DNA of 38,862 nt from an uncultured bacterium. Lineage in GTDB: Bacteria; Myxococcota_A; Polyangia; Polyangiales; Houyiibacteriaceae. Each line of letters opens with the position of its first letter. Within the stretch, counting starts at the first letter, position 1. Where the stretch lies: NCBI GenBank assembly GCA_937984275.1, contig CALJYC010000267.1, forward strand, positions 1-38,862, given 5' to 3'. Below the pieces are notes generated by a model. The model did no database searches. It was not told the DNA's origin and saw only the letters and a list, made by a program, of their open reading frames with translations. Positions 1-8,958 of the stretch are shown here, piece after piece. Both the position numbers and the translations under genes were made by a program.

Positions 1-2334
1 CTTCGAGGGGATGCACTCAGTGAAGAAAGCGACGCGGGAGCAGGCGACGCCTACGAGCCAGCGCTCGACCACCCCGCCACTGCGCTTGCCGCCGCGGTCG
101 CTCTGCTGTCGGTACCGACCCGGCTCACGACCGCCGAACAACGCTTGGCCGCCGAAGAGGCCCTTGCAGATGCCGGAACCGCACCGACTGAGGTCGCCCA
201 TGGCTTCGGCGATGCCTATGGGACGCTGAGGGCCTCGCTCGGTAAAGCGCGCGCGTCGGCCGGCGAAGCTTGGCTTCAGCTCGCCGCGCTGGCACCAACC
301 GACGACTTGCAGGCCGGGACGCTCCTGCAGGGTCTACGGGCCGAACGCATCGCCCGAGGAACCGAGGCCACGGATGAGCTCTTCATGCTTTCCCACGAAG
401 CCGAAGGCCTGGCAGAGGTGCACGCCGAGGCGGCGGTTGCCATCGATGAAGCGATCGCACCCGGTGACGACCCAGAGTTCCGCGCCAATGCGCTCGAGCG
501 AAAGTTGCAGCACAGTGAAGCGGTCGGACGGGGTGCGCTCGACGCCGCGTACTGCCGCGCGCTGGTCGAAGCCGATCGGGGTGCGGAGGCGGTCGCGTTG
601 CTCAGCGCCGCGGTCGATGGGCGGCCCGACGACCTCGCCCTGTGGGAGACGCTCCGTGGCGCGGCGCGCCAAGCTCGACAGTGGCCGCTAGTCGCTCAAG
701 CTTGCGAGCGGCTCGCGCCTTTTGTCGAAGGCACACTAAAAGGCGATCTCTTGGAGGAGGCCGGCGTCGTTCGGTTGGATTGCCTGGAGCAACACCAGCA
801 AGCGGAAGACCTCTTCCGCCGCGCACTTGCAGAGGACCCCAAGCGCGACATCGCTTTCCGGCGGCTGCACGACCTGCTCGCGGAGCAAGAGGACGCCAAA
901 GCGCTCGAAGAGCTCGTGTCCGAACGGATTGCCCTCGGGGGTCCGAAGGATCGACTCGACCTGCTGTACGAACGCGCCCGCCTTCTTCGTGGGTTCAGCG
1001 ATCGACCCGGCGCGCTCGAGGTGCTCGACGAACTATTCACCTCTGAGCCGGAACATACTGGTGCGTTGGCTCTCGCCGCCGAGGTTCACGTTTCGCTCGA
1101 ACAATGGGCGGAAGCCGTCGAGTGCCTGCAGCGCCTCTCCAAAGCGGGCATCCCCGAGGAACAACGCCGGGTCGCCCATCTGGGCGCCGCAGACTTCCTC
1201 GAAACGCACCTCGAGGCGAAAGACGCTGCGCTCGGAGAGTTGCGCGCGGTCGAAGCGCTGGGCCTCGCCGACGCGCAAGTCTGGACACGAATCGGCGCGC
1301 TCGAGGCAGAGTTCGACAACCGCGGGGCAGCGATCGACGCCTACACACGTGCCCTCGAAGCGGAGCAGACACACCCGGTCGCGATCTCCCGCCTGATCGA
1401 ACTCGTGGACGAAGCGGGCAAGGTCGCCGCCCTGACGACCTACGAGCGGGCAATTTGGGAGTGCGTGGACCGCGGCGACCTCGATGCCTCGCTCCTCGAA
1501 GGCTTGAGCAACGCCGCAACGTGGCGAGGCCATACAGAGCGCGCAGCCGCAGCGCGGGCGACGCGACGTGCACTCGGGCTTGCGGTGTCAGCCAACGACA
1601 CCGGGACCGCTGACTTCGACAACATCTCGGCCGCCGCACTGTGGGATCCCGACGCCAACCCGGTTCTCCAGCAGGTCACGCTTCGCGCGGGCCCCGGCCT
1701 TTCGAAGGATCGCCTGCGCAGCAAGAAGGTCGCACCAAGCGATCCCATCGTTGGTGAGCTCGAGCGAATCTCCCAGCGCTTTAGCTCCCGACTGGGGTCG
1801 ATCGGACTGTCGGACGACCTCGTTTCGGTGATCGCCCGCACCGGCCGCGACGGCGAGATCGACTGGGTTGTTCCGCGGGGCGCACGAGGGGGTCTCGATA
1901 GTGTGGGGCGGTTTGTCGTGGGGCGTCTCGCATGGGCAGCACCGCACGGCGCTGCAGTGTTCCTGGACGACTCACCTCAGAAAGTGGCCGGCACCCTGGC
2001 GGCGGTCCTTCGCGTCGCGGGCTGCCAGGTCGTCGGTGAAGAGCCCACCCTACCCGCCGCCGACGTCAAGCTGCGCAGAGCGGTGCGCAAAGCCGTTCAC
2101 GAGACGGTCGGCGACGAGAAGCTGACGTCCTCGTCGCTGCTCGCGTTCGCGCGAAGCCTCCAGCGCAGCGCCGACCGAGCCGGGCTTCTCGTGTCGGGCG
2201 ACATCGCCGCCGGGGTCGCCACATTGCTCGACGGAAGAGCCAATCTCGACGCGTTGAGGGCGTCTCCCCGAGGCCTCGACCTTCTGCGATTTTGGCTCGA
2301 CGCCGAATCACCACTATGGGGGAACGATGGCTGA
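1..2334 (+). CDS. TPR-rich protein, 5' truncated by window edge
   Basis: Frame 1 is open from base 1 (LRGDALSEESDAGAGDAYEPALDH...) into the 145..2334 ORF; repeated helical TPR-like segments; C-terminal non-TPR domain. Confidence 0.8.
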   Translation, partial: LRGDALSEESDAGAGDAYEPALDHPATALAAAVALLSVPTRLTTAEQRLAAEEALADAGTAPTEVAHGFGDAYGTLRASLGKARASAGEAWLQLAALAPTDDLQAGTLLQGLRAERIARGTEATDELFMLSHEAEGLAEVHAEAAVAIDEAIAPGDDPEFRANALERKLQHSEAVGRGALDAAYCRALVEADRGAEAVALLSAAVDGRPDDLALWETLRGAARQARQWPLVAQACERLAPFVEGTLKGDLLEEAGVVRLDCLEQHQQAEDLFRRALAEDPKRDIAFRRLHDLLAEQEDAKALEELVSERIALGGPKDRLDLLYERARLLRGFSDRPGALEVLDELFTSEPEHTGALALAAEVHVSLEQWAEAVECLQRLSKAGIPEEQRRVAHLGAADFLETHLEAKDAALGELRAVEALGLADAQVWTRIGALEAEFDNRGAAIDAYTRALEAEQTHPVAISRLIELVDEAGKVAALTTYERAIWECVDRGDLDASLLEGLSNAATWRGHTERAAAARATRRALGLAVSANDTGTADFDNISAAALWDPDANPVLQQVTLRAGPGLSKDRLRSKKVAPSDPIVGELERISQRFSSRLGSIGLSDDLVSVIARTGRDGEIDWVVPRGARGGLDSVGRFVVGRLAWAAPHGAAVFLDDSPQKVAGTLAAVLRVAGCQVVGEEPTLPAADVKLRRAVRKAVHETVGDEKLTSSSLLAFARSLQRSADRAGLLVSGDIAAGVATLLDGRANLDALRASPRGLDLLRFWLDAESPLWGNDG

Positions 2335-5300
2335 AGACGACTTGTCTCCGGCGAACCGCGGGTCGGATCCCCCCTCGTTTGATTTCGATGAGGACGCCAT
2401 CTCCACGCTCCTCGACACTTTCGTCGAGACGCAAACCGGCCCGCAAGCAAAGCGCGTCAGCCGCCCTCCCGACCCCTCGGACTCCGGCGCACAGGCGGCG
2501 CAGCGTACGGTCTTCCAGCACACGTCGCGCCACGAGGCGCTTCCTCTCGTCGGCGACGCCCCCGAAACGAAGGGCCGGCGCGTGGAGCTGCTCGAGGGGC
2601 TGGCGGAACACACCGTGGGTTCGGCGCGAGCACGGCTGCTGACGTCAGCTGCGGAGCTCCACGAGCAACTTGGCAATACCGACGCCGCTGCGGGCAACTA
2701 CGCGCGAGCACTCAACGCAGATGCCCGGGACGTCGTCGTGCTCCGTGCGTTGCGCAGGCACGCCATGCTGCGCGAAGACTGGACGGCCGCCGCGGACGCC
2801 TTGGAGAGGGAGGCTGGGCTCGACCTGAGCGTGGCGGAGCGGGTATCGGCGCTCAAACTGCTCGCGCGGCTTCAGCTCTCGAAGCTCGGTGATCCGGCGG
2901 CGGCCGAACAGGCCGCCGCGCACGCTGCGGAGCTTCGACAAGAGGACTTCGTGGCCTGGGTCCTGACGGCTTCTGCCCGCCTCGCGCGAGGCGACGCAAC
3001 GCGCGCTGCACAGGCTCTCACCACCGCCGCGGAACGCTGGCCGGACGCCAAAGCGCAGGCCGTCATGCTCTTGCACGCAGGCCAGCTCTTGGAGAGCGCG
3101 GGCGCGCTCGAAGCGGCCAAGGGCACATTCGGCCGCGTCCTCGAGCTGCAACCCACCCTGCTCGCAGCACACCTCGGGGTGGTTCGGGCGGCCCGTGGGC
3201 TCGGCGAGACGGAGGCAGCGAAGGAATTGCTGCGCTCGGCGGCGGAGCATGCCTCTGGTCCGGTCGCGGCCGCGCTTCGCCGAACTCTCCTCGACCAAGC
3301 GGACGACATGGCGTCGCTTTGGACTCTGGCCGAGGCTTCGGCGCTTGCCGGTGATGCCCAAAGAGCCATCGAAGCCCTCGGCAGCGCCTCCAACCAAACC
3401 GCCGAAGCCCTTGCGGTGAGCAGCGCGCGGCGAGCACGTCTGCACGCGGAGCTGGGCGGTCACGCGGCCTACGAGCATGCATCACGCGACGCGCAGCAAG
3501 AGCGGAGCCTCGACGCCTACCTCCGGGCCTCAGGGCGCTTGGTCATGGCGGACGTCGAGGACGGAAGCGAGATTCGGCGACTGCTAGAAACGATGTCCGA
3601 CGAGGCAGCAGGCGTTTCGTCGCGCATGGTCCGCGCCGACGATGACGCACTCGGCGGGGACGGTGCGTCGTTCGTAGCCTCGCTCGAGCGTGAGCTCGAG
3701 GACGCGCCGTACGAGCTCGCCGCCGGGGCAGCCCTCGCGATCGCAGAGCTCGCGGTCGGTACCGGTGTGACCGACCGCCGAACGGCGTTGCTTCGCGCAG
3801 AGGAGCGCGTTCCGGGCGACGCGATGATCGGCACGGCCCTGCTTCTCGAGGACGATGATCTCGAGCGCGCCGCCAGGCGATGGACAGACCAAGGCAGGGC
3901 GACGACAGGCTCACGCAGCGCATTTGCCTTCACCATGGCCGCACGCCTCGCGCCGCCAGGCACCGAAGCGGCGATGAGTGCGTGCGAGGACGCGTTGGCG
4001 CAGGAGGCGGACTATTGGCCCGCCCTGTGGGAGCTCGAAGGCACCATCGGCTCGCGAGAAACGCGGGCGCAGAGCGCCGCCGCCCAGGCTGAGCTCGACC
4101 CGGCGGATGCGGTTTCGCACACCCTGCGCGCCTCGATGTGGGCACCGTACGTAGACCAGGGAGGCGAAGACGGAGGGCGATTGGCACATGCCGAAGCCGC
4201 GTTGAATCCGGACGCTCCCGACCCCGTCCTGGTCGAGCACCTTTTCGAAGCCGCCGGCGGCGCCACCGAGGCGGCTGGCGACCTCATGCTGCTGGCTGCG
4301 CAACGGCTGGGCTCGGTCCCGTACCTCGAGCGCGCCGCCGCCTCTTACCGTTCCGCCGGCCTTCCCGCGCGGGCGGCGAAGGTGCTGAGAGAGGCCTCTG
4401 CGGCGCGCCCGGACGACCAAGCGATTCGCGTGCAGCAAAAGGCCGCAGAGCTTCAAGCTTCCGAGTTCGCGCGCTTGGCCGACTCGGCGATGCGCCGCGC
4501 GCGCGAGGCCACCGACGACGCAGAGCGACTCGGCGCGTTTTCTGCGATGGCCGAAGTCGATCGCCTCGCGCGGCGCGACATGCAAAGCGCGCGCTTGTCG
4601 CTGCAATCGATCGCCGAGTTGCGCCCGGAGCACATCCCGACCGCCCGCGCCCTCGAATGGGACGCCCTTCGGGAGGACGACCCCGAGCGCATCCGTTCGA
4701 GCGCCCGCCGGCTCTTGGAAGCTCTTCCTTCCGACTCCACAGACCGACTCGCGAGACATAGGCTCGTGCTCGAGCTGCTCCGAACCGACCCGGACATCAT
4801 GCAGGCCGACATCGACCGGCTCCTGCATGGCATCGACGACGCGCTCGAAGCCGACCCAGCCTTGGCGAGAGAGGTCCTTGGCGCGGCGTACGCAAAGGGC
4901 GACTCCTTGCTCAGTCTGCAGGCGCTCACGGCGCTCCATGCCTCCATCGATGACGAATTGGAGCGGGGCGCGCTCGCTCTCGATACCGCGCAGGTGCTCC
5001 ACCGGTTGGGGGACCCGGAGCGAGCGCTCGAAGTATTGGAGGCGGCCCAGAGCCATCCTCTGGCGCGCGAGGCGGAAGCACGACTCCTTCACGCCGCCAA
5101 GCGGTGGGAGGATGCCGCGAGCGTCTATCAGGATGCTGCCGGCCGGGCCAAGGACACCCATCGCGCCGCATCGTTGTGGCGGGAAGCTGCATGCATCTTC
5201 GAAGAAGAGCTCGATGATCAACGCCGCGCGGTCGACGCCTGGGTCGCCGCTGCGAGTTGCGACCTCACCTACCTCGATGTGTACCGTCGCCTCGCTGCCC

Positions 5301-7000
5301 TCTACCGCAGCCAAGGCCAGCTCGACTCGCTCGCCGCCCTCACCGATTCGCGCATCGACGCTGGCGCCGACACCCCGACGCTCGTGGGGCTCTTGCTCGA
5401 AAAGGCTCGCCAGAGTCGTGAGCGGGGAGACATCCAGGGCGTTACCGACGCGTTGCACGAATGTCTGGAGCTCGATCCGCACAACTTCGCCGCGCTCCAG
5501 GAGCTCGTGGACACGCACCGCGCAGCAGAGGACTGGCAGGGCACCGCCGAAGCACTGATTCGCATCGCGCGTTTGAACCGCACGACCGATGAACAGATTT
5601 GGGCCTTTTCGCAGCTCGCGGAGACCTATGATGTGCATCTTCAAGACCTCCCGCGCGCCGAGGCCTCGCTACGCCGCGTCGCCAAGCTGGCTCCGGCGCA
5701 CATCGAAACGCTGGACCGGCTCGCATCGGTACTGAGCCGCCAGGACAAAGCGGTCGAAGCCGCCAGATTGCTCGAGGAGCTCGTTCGGAGAGCTGGCAGT
5801 GATGTGCAGGACCGCGACTATCGCGTCCGGCTAGCGAGTGCCGTCGAGTCGGCAGGGCAAGCGCGACAGGCCGAGCTCATGCTCGAGAATCTTCGGGGCG
5901 AGCAGCCGACCGAGCCCGACGTGATCCTCGCGGTCGCGGACTACTATCAACGCCAGGGCGCCGGCCCCGCCGAAGCCATGCATCTCAACCGCGCCGTCAG
6001 CGACCTGCGAGCGGCTATCGATGGGAATCCCGGCAGCGAAGCCCTGTGGACCACTCTGGTGCGTGTGCTCAAACGGCGACATGGTCCCGGCCCCGCTTCC
6101 AGCGCAGCCAGTGCGGCAATCGCGATTGGTCACCCGGCGTCACTCTTCGAAGGCGACGTCACGCCTCGCGATGAAGCTTTGGGCGAACCCAAGGTTCCGC
6201 TGTCCACCGTCGTCGACAGCATCGTTGCGCCGCCGGGCCTGCCACAAACGGTTCGCCGCCTGTTTTCGTTGTGTGAGCACCCGTTCGACAAAGTGTTGCC
6301 ATTCGACGCCAGCGCGTGGCGTCTTCGCCGACCATCCGGCGAGCATCGGAGCCTGATCGAAGAGGCGGGCGCCGTCGCCGAGGCACTCGGGATCAGCGAG
6401 CCGCGCTTGAAGGTGACCTACGTCGCGCCCACCGCGTGCATGCCGATCGACGGCGACCCGCCCACCGTCGTCGTCGGAGGAAACCTGCACGAAATGACCA
6501 CTCCACGGGAACGAGTGTTCCTGTTCGCCCGCGCGCTGAAGGTCGCGAGCAACCATCTCGCACCTGCGCTGCGCGCCCGCCCGGAGGACCTCGACGCCGC
6601 GCTACTCGCCCTTCTTCAAGGTCACGAGGCGAGCCGCGCACAGCAACCGGAGCCTCGGCAGATGCAGGACCTTCGCAAGAAGCTGCTCAAGGCCGTGCCT
6701 CGGCGCTGGCGCGACGAGGTGGAGAGCTTGGTGCTCGAATTGCGGGGCAATGCCGAGTTCTCCACGCGAGTCGTTCCGTTCGCGATCGCCGAGCTGGGAG
6801 ACCGCGCCGCCCTGACCCTAACCGGGGACGTTCCCTCTGCAGTGAACGCGCTCCTCAAGATTGCCGGGCACGACGTGCCTACCAACGATGCCGGCCGCTT
6901 AGACGCGATCCGGGAAACTCCCGAGGCCTGGGCCGTGATCCGCTTCGCGATCAGCGACGCACATTTTGAAGCTCGGGCCCAAGCTGGTGTAGACCCCTAG
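2327..7000 (+). CDS. Very large TPR repeat protein with unassigned C-terminal domain
   Basis: 1557 aa ORF, many A/L-rich TPR-like units (e.g. RAIEALGSA, AAKVLREASAARPDDQA, LDPHNFAALQELVDTH); overlaps the upstream CDS by 8 nt. Confidence 0.85.
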   Translation: MAEDDLSPANRGSDPPSFDFDEDAISTLLDTFVETQTGPQAKRVSRPPDPSDSGAQAAQRTVFQHTSRHEALPLVGDAPETKGRRVELLEGLAEHTVGSARARLLTSAAELHEQLGNTDAAAGNYARALNADARDVVVLRALRRHAMLREDWTAAADALEREAGLDLSVAERVSALKLLARLQLSKLGDPAAAEQAAAHAAELRQEDFVAWVLTASARLARGDATRAAQALTTAAERWPDAKAQAVMLLHAGQLLESAGALEAAKGTFGRVLELQPTLLAAHLGVVRAARGLGETEAAKELLRSAAEHASGPVAAALRRTLLDQADDMASLWTLAEASALAGDAQRAIEALGSASNQTAEALAVSSARRARLHAELGGHAAYEHASRDAQQERSLDAYLRASGRLVMADVEDGSEIRRLLETMSDEAAGVSSRMVRADDDALGGDGASFVASLERELEDAPYELAAGAALAIAELAVGTGVTDRRTALLRAEERVPGDAMIGTALLLEDDDLERAARRWTDQGRATTGSRSAFAFTMAARLAPPGTEAAMSACEDALAQEADYWPALWELEGTIGSRETRAQSAAAQAELDPADAVSHTLRASMWAPYVDQGGEDGGRLAHAEAALNPDAPDPVLVEHLFEAAGGATEAAGDLMLLAAQRLGSVPYLERAAASYRSAGLPARAAKVLREASAARPDDQAIRVQQKAAELQASEFARLADSAMRRAREATDDAERLGAFSAMAEVDRLARRDMQSARLSLQSIAELRPEHIPTARALEWDALREDDPERIRSSARRLLEALPSDSTDRLARHRLVLELLRTDPDIMQADIDRLLHGIDDALEADPALAREVLGAAYAKGDSLLSLQALTALHASIDDELERGALALDTAQVLHRLGDPERALEVLEAAQSHPLAREAEARLLHAAKRWEDAASVYQDAAGRAKDTHRAASLWREAACIFEEELDDQRRAVDAWVAAASCDLTYLDVYRRLAALYRSQGQLDSLAALTDSRIDAGADTPTLVGLLLEKARQSRERGDIQGVTDALHECLELDPHNFAALQELVDTHRAAEDWQGTAEALIRIARLNRTTDEQIWAFSQLAETYDVHLQDLPRAEASLRRVAKLAPAHIETLDRLASVLSRQDKAVEAARLLEELVRRAGSDVQDRDYRVRLASAVESAGQARQAELMLENLRGEQPTEPDVILAVADYYQRQGAGPAEAMHLNRAVSDLRAAIDGNPGSEALWTTLVRVLKRRHGPGPASSAASAAIAIGHPASLFEGDVTPRDEALGEPKVPLSTVVDSIVAPPGLPQTVRRLFSLCEHPFDKVLPFDASAWRLRRPSGEHRSLIEEAGAVAEALGISEPRLKVTYVAPTACMPIDGDPPTVVVGGNLHEMTTPRERVFLFARALKVASNHLAPALRARPEDLDAALLALLQGHEASRAQQPEPRQMQDLRKKLLKAVPRRWRDEVESLVLELRGNAEFSTRVVPFAIAELGDRAALTLTGDVPSAVNALLKIAGHDVPTNDAGRLDAIRETPEAWAVIRFAISDAHFEARAQAGVDP

Positions 7001-7004
7001 AACG

Positions 7005-7598
7005 ATGCGAATGGGTTTCATCGGTCCTGCCAATACGGACGCGGCCGCCCTCGAGCAGGCCGCCAAGCTTCTCATTTGTGACCTCGAGGTCGACACGGTC
7101 ATCTATGTCGGCGAAGACGACGCCCTTCGCGACTTCGTTGCCGCGCACGAGTCGGAGGACAGCGCCCATACGATCGAGCAACGAGTCGCCGAGGTCGCGG
7201 CCACAGGCTCCGCGGACGACATCGAAGAGGTGCTTCGAAGGCTCCGGGGAGCGCGCTACCTCGCCAAGCTGCGCGTCGCGCCACCCCCACCGACACGCGC
7301 CATGGAAATGCTCGACGATCGCATCGTCCTCATCGTTCGAAATAAGTCCACCATCGGCGAAGAGGACGTCATCAACTCGAACGTCGTCGTCTACGGCGAT
7401 GCCACGGAGCTCATGTTCAAACGCTTCGGGCCCCGTTGCTTCTTCAGCCCAGGACCTCTCGATGGTGGGCACGTCGGCCTCCTCGACGACCGCTCCGAGT
7501 CCGGCGGTGTCGTGCTGAAGGCGATCGACCTCAACGGCGAGGTCTCGTGGACCGAACCGATTCAAGGCCGAGGCGCCAAGGTGATGGTGGCACCGTGA
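7005..7598 (+). CDS. Conserved hypothetical protein, possibly a degenerate YfcE/MJ0936-like phosphoesterase
   Basis: 197 aa ORF immediately after the TPR gene; C-terminal pattern VVVYGDATE...FFSPGPLDGGHVGLLD resembles the GHTH...NPGS region of phosphoesterases without the metal ligands. Confidence 0.6.
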   Translation: MRMGFIGPANTDAAALEQAAKLLICDLEVDTVIYVGEDDALRDFVAAHESEDSAHTIEQRVAEVAATGSADDIEEVLRRLRGARYLAKLRVAPPPPTRAMEMLDDRIVLIVRNKSTIGEEDVINSNVVVYGDATELMFKRFGPRCFFSPGPLDGGHVGLLDDRSESGGVVLKAIDLNGEVSWTEPIQGRGAKVMVAP

Positions 7599-8155
7599 CG
7601 CGCCGGGTCGCGATCTATGGGGGAAGCTTTGATCCGCCTCACCTCGGGCACGTCCTATCGGTCGCATGGACGCTCTCCGCAGCGGACGTCGACGCGGTGT
7701 GGATCATCCCAACCTGGAAGCATGCGTTCGACAAAGAGCACGGGGCATCGTTCGAACAGCGCATGTTGATGTGCGAGCTCGCCTTCACCCTCTTCCGGGA
7801 GGTGGAGGTCTCCGACATAGAGCGGCGCCTGGGGGGCGTCAGCAGGACGCTCCATACCCTCGAAGCGCTCGAGAGCGAGCACCCCGACACGGTCTTTCGC
7901 CTTCTCGTCGGCGCTGACGTCCTGTCTGCGACCGATCGCTGGCACCGGTGGGACGAGGTCATGAGGCTTGCACCGCCCCTCGTGATCGGCCGTCAAGGCT
8001 CTCCGGTTCCGGAGGGTTGCCCAATCTCGATTCCAAACATCAACTCGACCGACATCCGCTCCAGCCTCGCCAACGCCGCTGACATCACAGGGCTCGTACC
8101 GACCGCCGTCCTCGAGCACATCCGATCGCATGGGCTGTACCAAGGCGAAGGATGA
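7595..8155 (+). CDS. nadD: Nicotinate-nucleotide adenylyltransferase
   Basis: GTG start overlapping the previous stop; N-terminus VTRRVAIYGGSFDPPHLGH is the nucleotidyltransferase GGSFDPxHxGH motif; C-terminal STDIRSS. Confidence 0.93.
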   Translation: MTRRVAIYGGSFDPPHLGHVLSVAWTLSAADVDAVWIIPTWKHAFDKEHGASFEQRMLMCELAFTLFREVEVSDIERRLGGVSRTLHTLEALESEHPDTVFRLLVGADVLSATDRWHRWDEVMRLAPPLVIGRQGSPVPEGCPISIPNINSTDIRSSLANAADITGLVPTAVLEHIRSHGLYQGEG

Positions 8156-8949
8156 ACATCCTCATCATCGGGCGCGGCCGGGTCGGTGGGGCGTTGCGGC
8201 GCTCCCTGGAATCGAGCGGACAGCACGTCGTTGTCGCGGCAGGCCGCCGGTGGAAGCCTTCGGCTGTGCAATGCGCCGATGCGGTGGTCCTCGCGGTCTC
8301 CGATGACTCGATTGAAACGGTCGCCGAAAAGGTCGCACCCGACCTGAGCCCCGGCGCGACAGTGCTCCATTGCGCAGGCGCTCGGGGAACCGAAGACCTT
8401 CGGGCTTGCGCCACGCGGGGGGCCGCCGTGGGGATCATGCATCCACTGGTGTCGTTCCCGAGCAGGCGCGGCAACCCGAGCCTTCGAGGAACGACTTTCA
8501 CCGTGAACGGGTCGCGGAGCGCCATCGCGGCGAGCCGCCGCATCGCCCAAGCGTGCGGCGCAGGCATCGTAGTCGCCCAGACTGGCGACGCGGGCTACCA
8601 CGCCGCCGCTGCTCTGGCGGCAAATGGTGCTGCTGCGCTGGCATTCGTGTCGGTTGGCGTGCTCGAGGGCCTCGGGTTCGACAAGCGCGCTGCTGAGCGC
8701 GCGATCGGGGGACTGCTGCGGAGCGTGGGCGAGAACGTTCAGAGCCTCGGCGTTCCCGGCGCCCTCACAGGTCCGATCGCGCGGGGCGAGGCAGAGGCCG
8801 TGGCAAACCACCGGAAGGCGCTCCGACGCATCAGCCGCGATGCGCTCGCCACCTATGACGCCGTCGTTCCAATCATCGTCAAATGCGCGCTGGCCGCGGG
8901 CCTGTCGCAAGCCAAAGCGTCGAAGATCCTTCGCGCGACGAAGACCTGA
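8152..8949 (+). CDS. Rossmann-like/DUF2520 domain oxidoreductase
   Basis: N-terminal MNILIIGRGRVGGALRRSL NAD(P)-binding motif; VVLAVSDDSIETVAEKV; HPLVSFPS typical of Rossmann-like + DUF2520 proteins; ATGA overlap with nadD. Confidence 0.85.
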   Translation: MNILIIGRGRVGGALRRSLESSGQHVVVAAGRRWKPSAVQCADAVVLAVSDDSIETVAEKVAPDLSPGATVLHCAGARGTEDLRACATRGAAVGIMHPLVSFPSRRGNPSLRGTTFTVNGSRSAIAASRRIAQACGAGIVVAQTGDAGYHAAAALAANGAAALAFVSVGVLEGLGFDKRAAERAIGGLLRSVGENVQSLGVPGALTGPIARGEAEAVANHRKALRRISRDALATYDAVVPIIVKCALAAGLSQAKASKILRATKT

Positions 8950-8958
8950 ACGCTGACC

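Noticed and set aside
3911-5644. 577-aa minus-strand ORF inside the 1557-aa TPR gene
   Set aside because: Antisense to a convincing long CDS; long shadow ORFs are expected at this GC content and no domain is recognisable.
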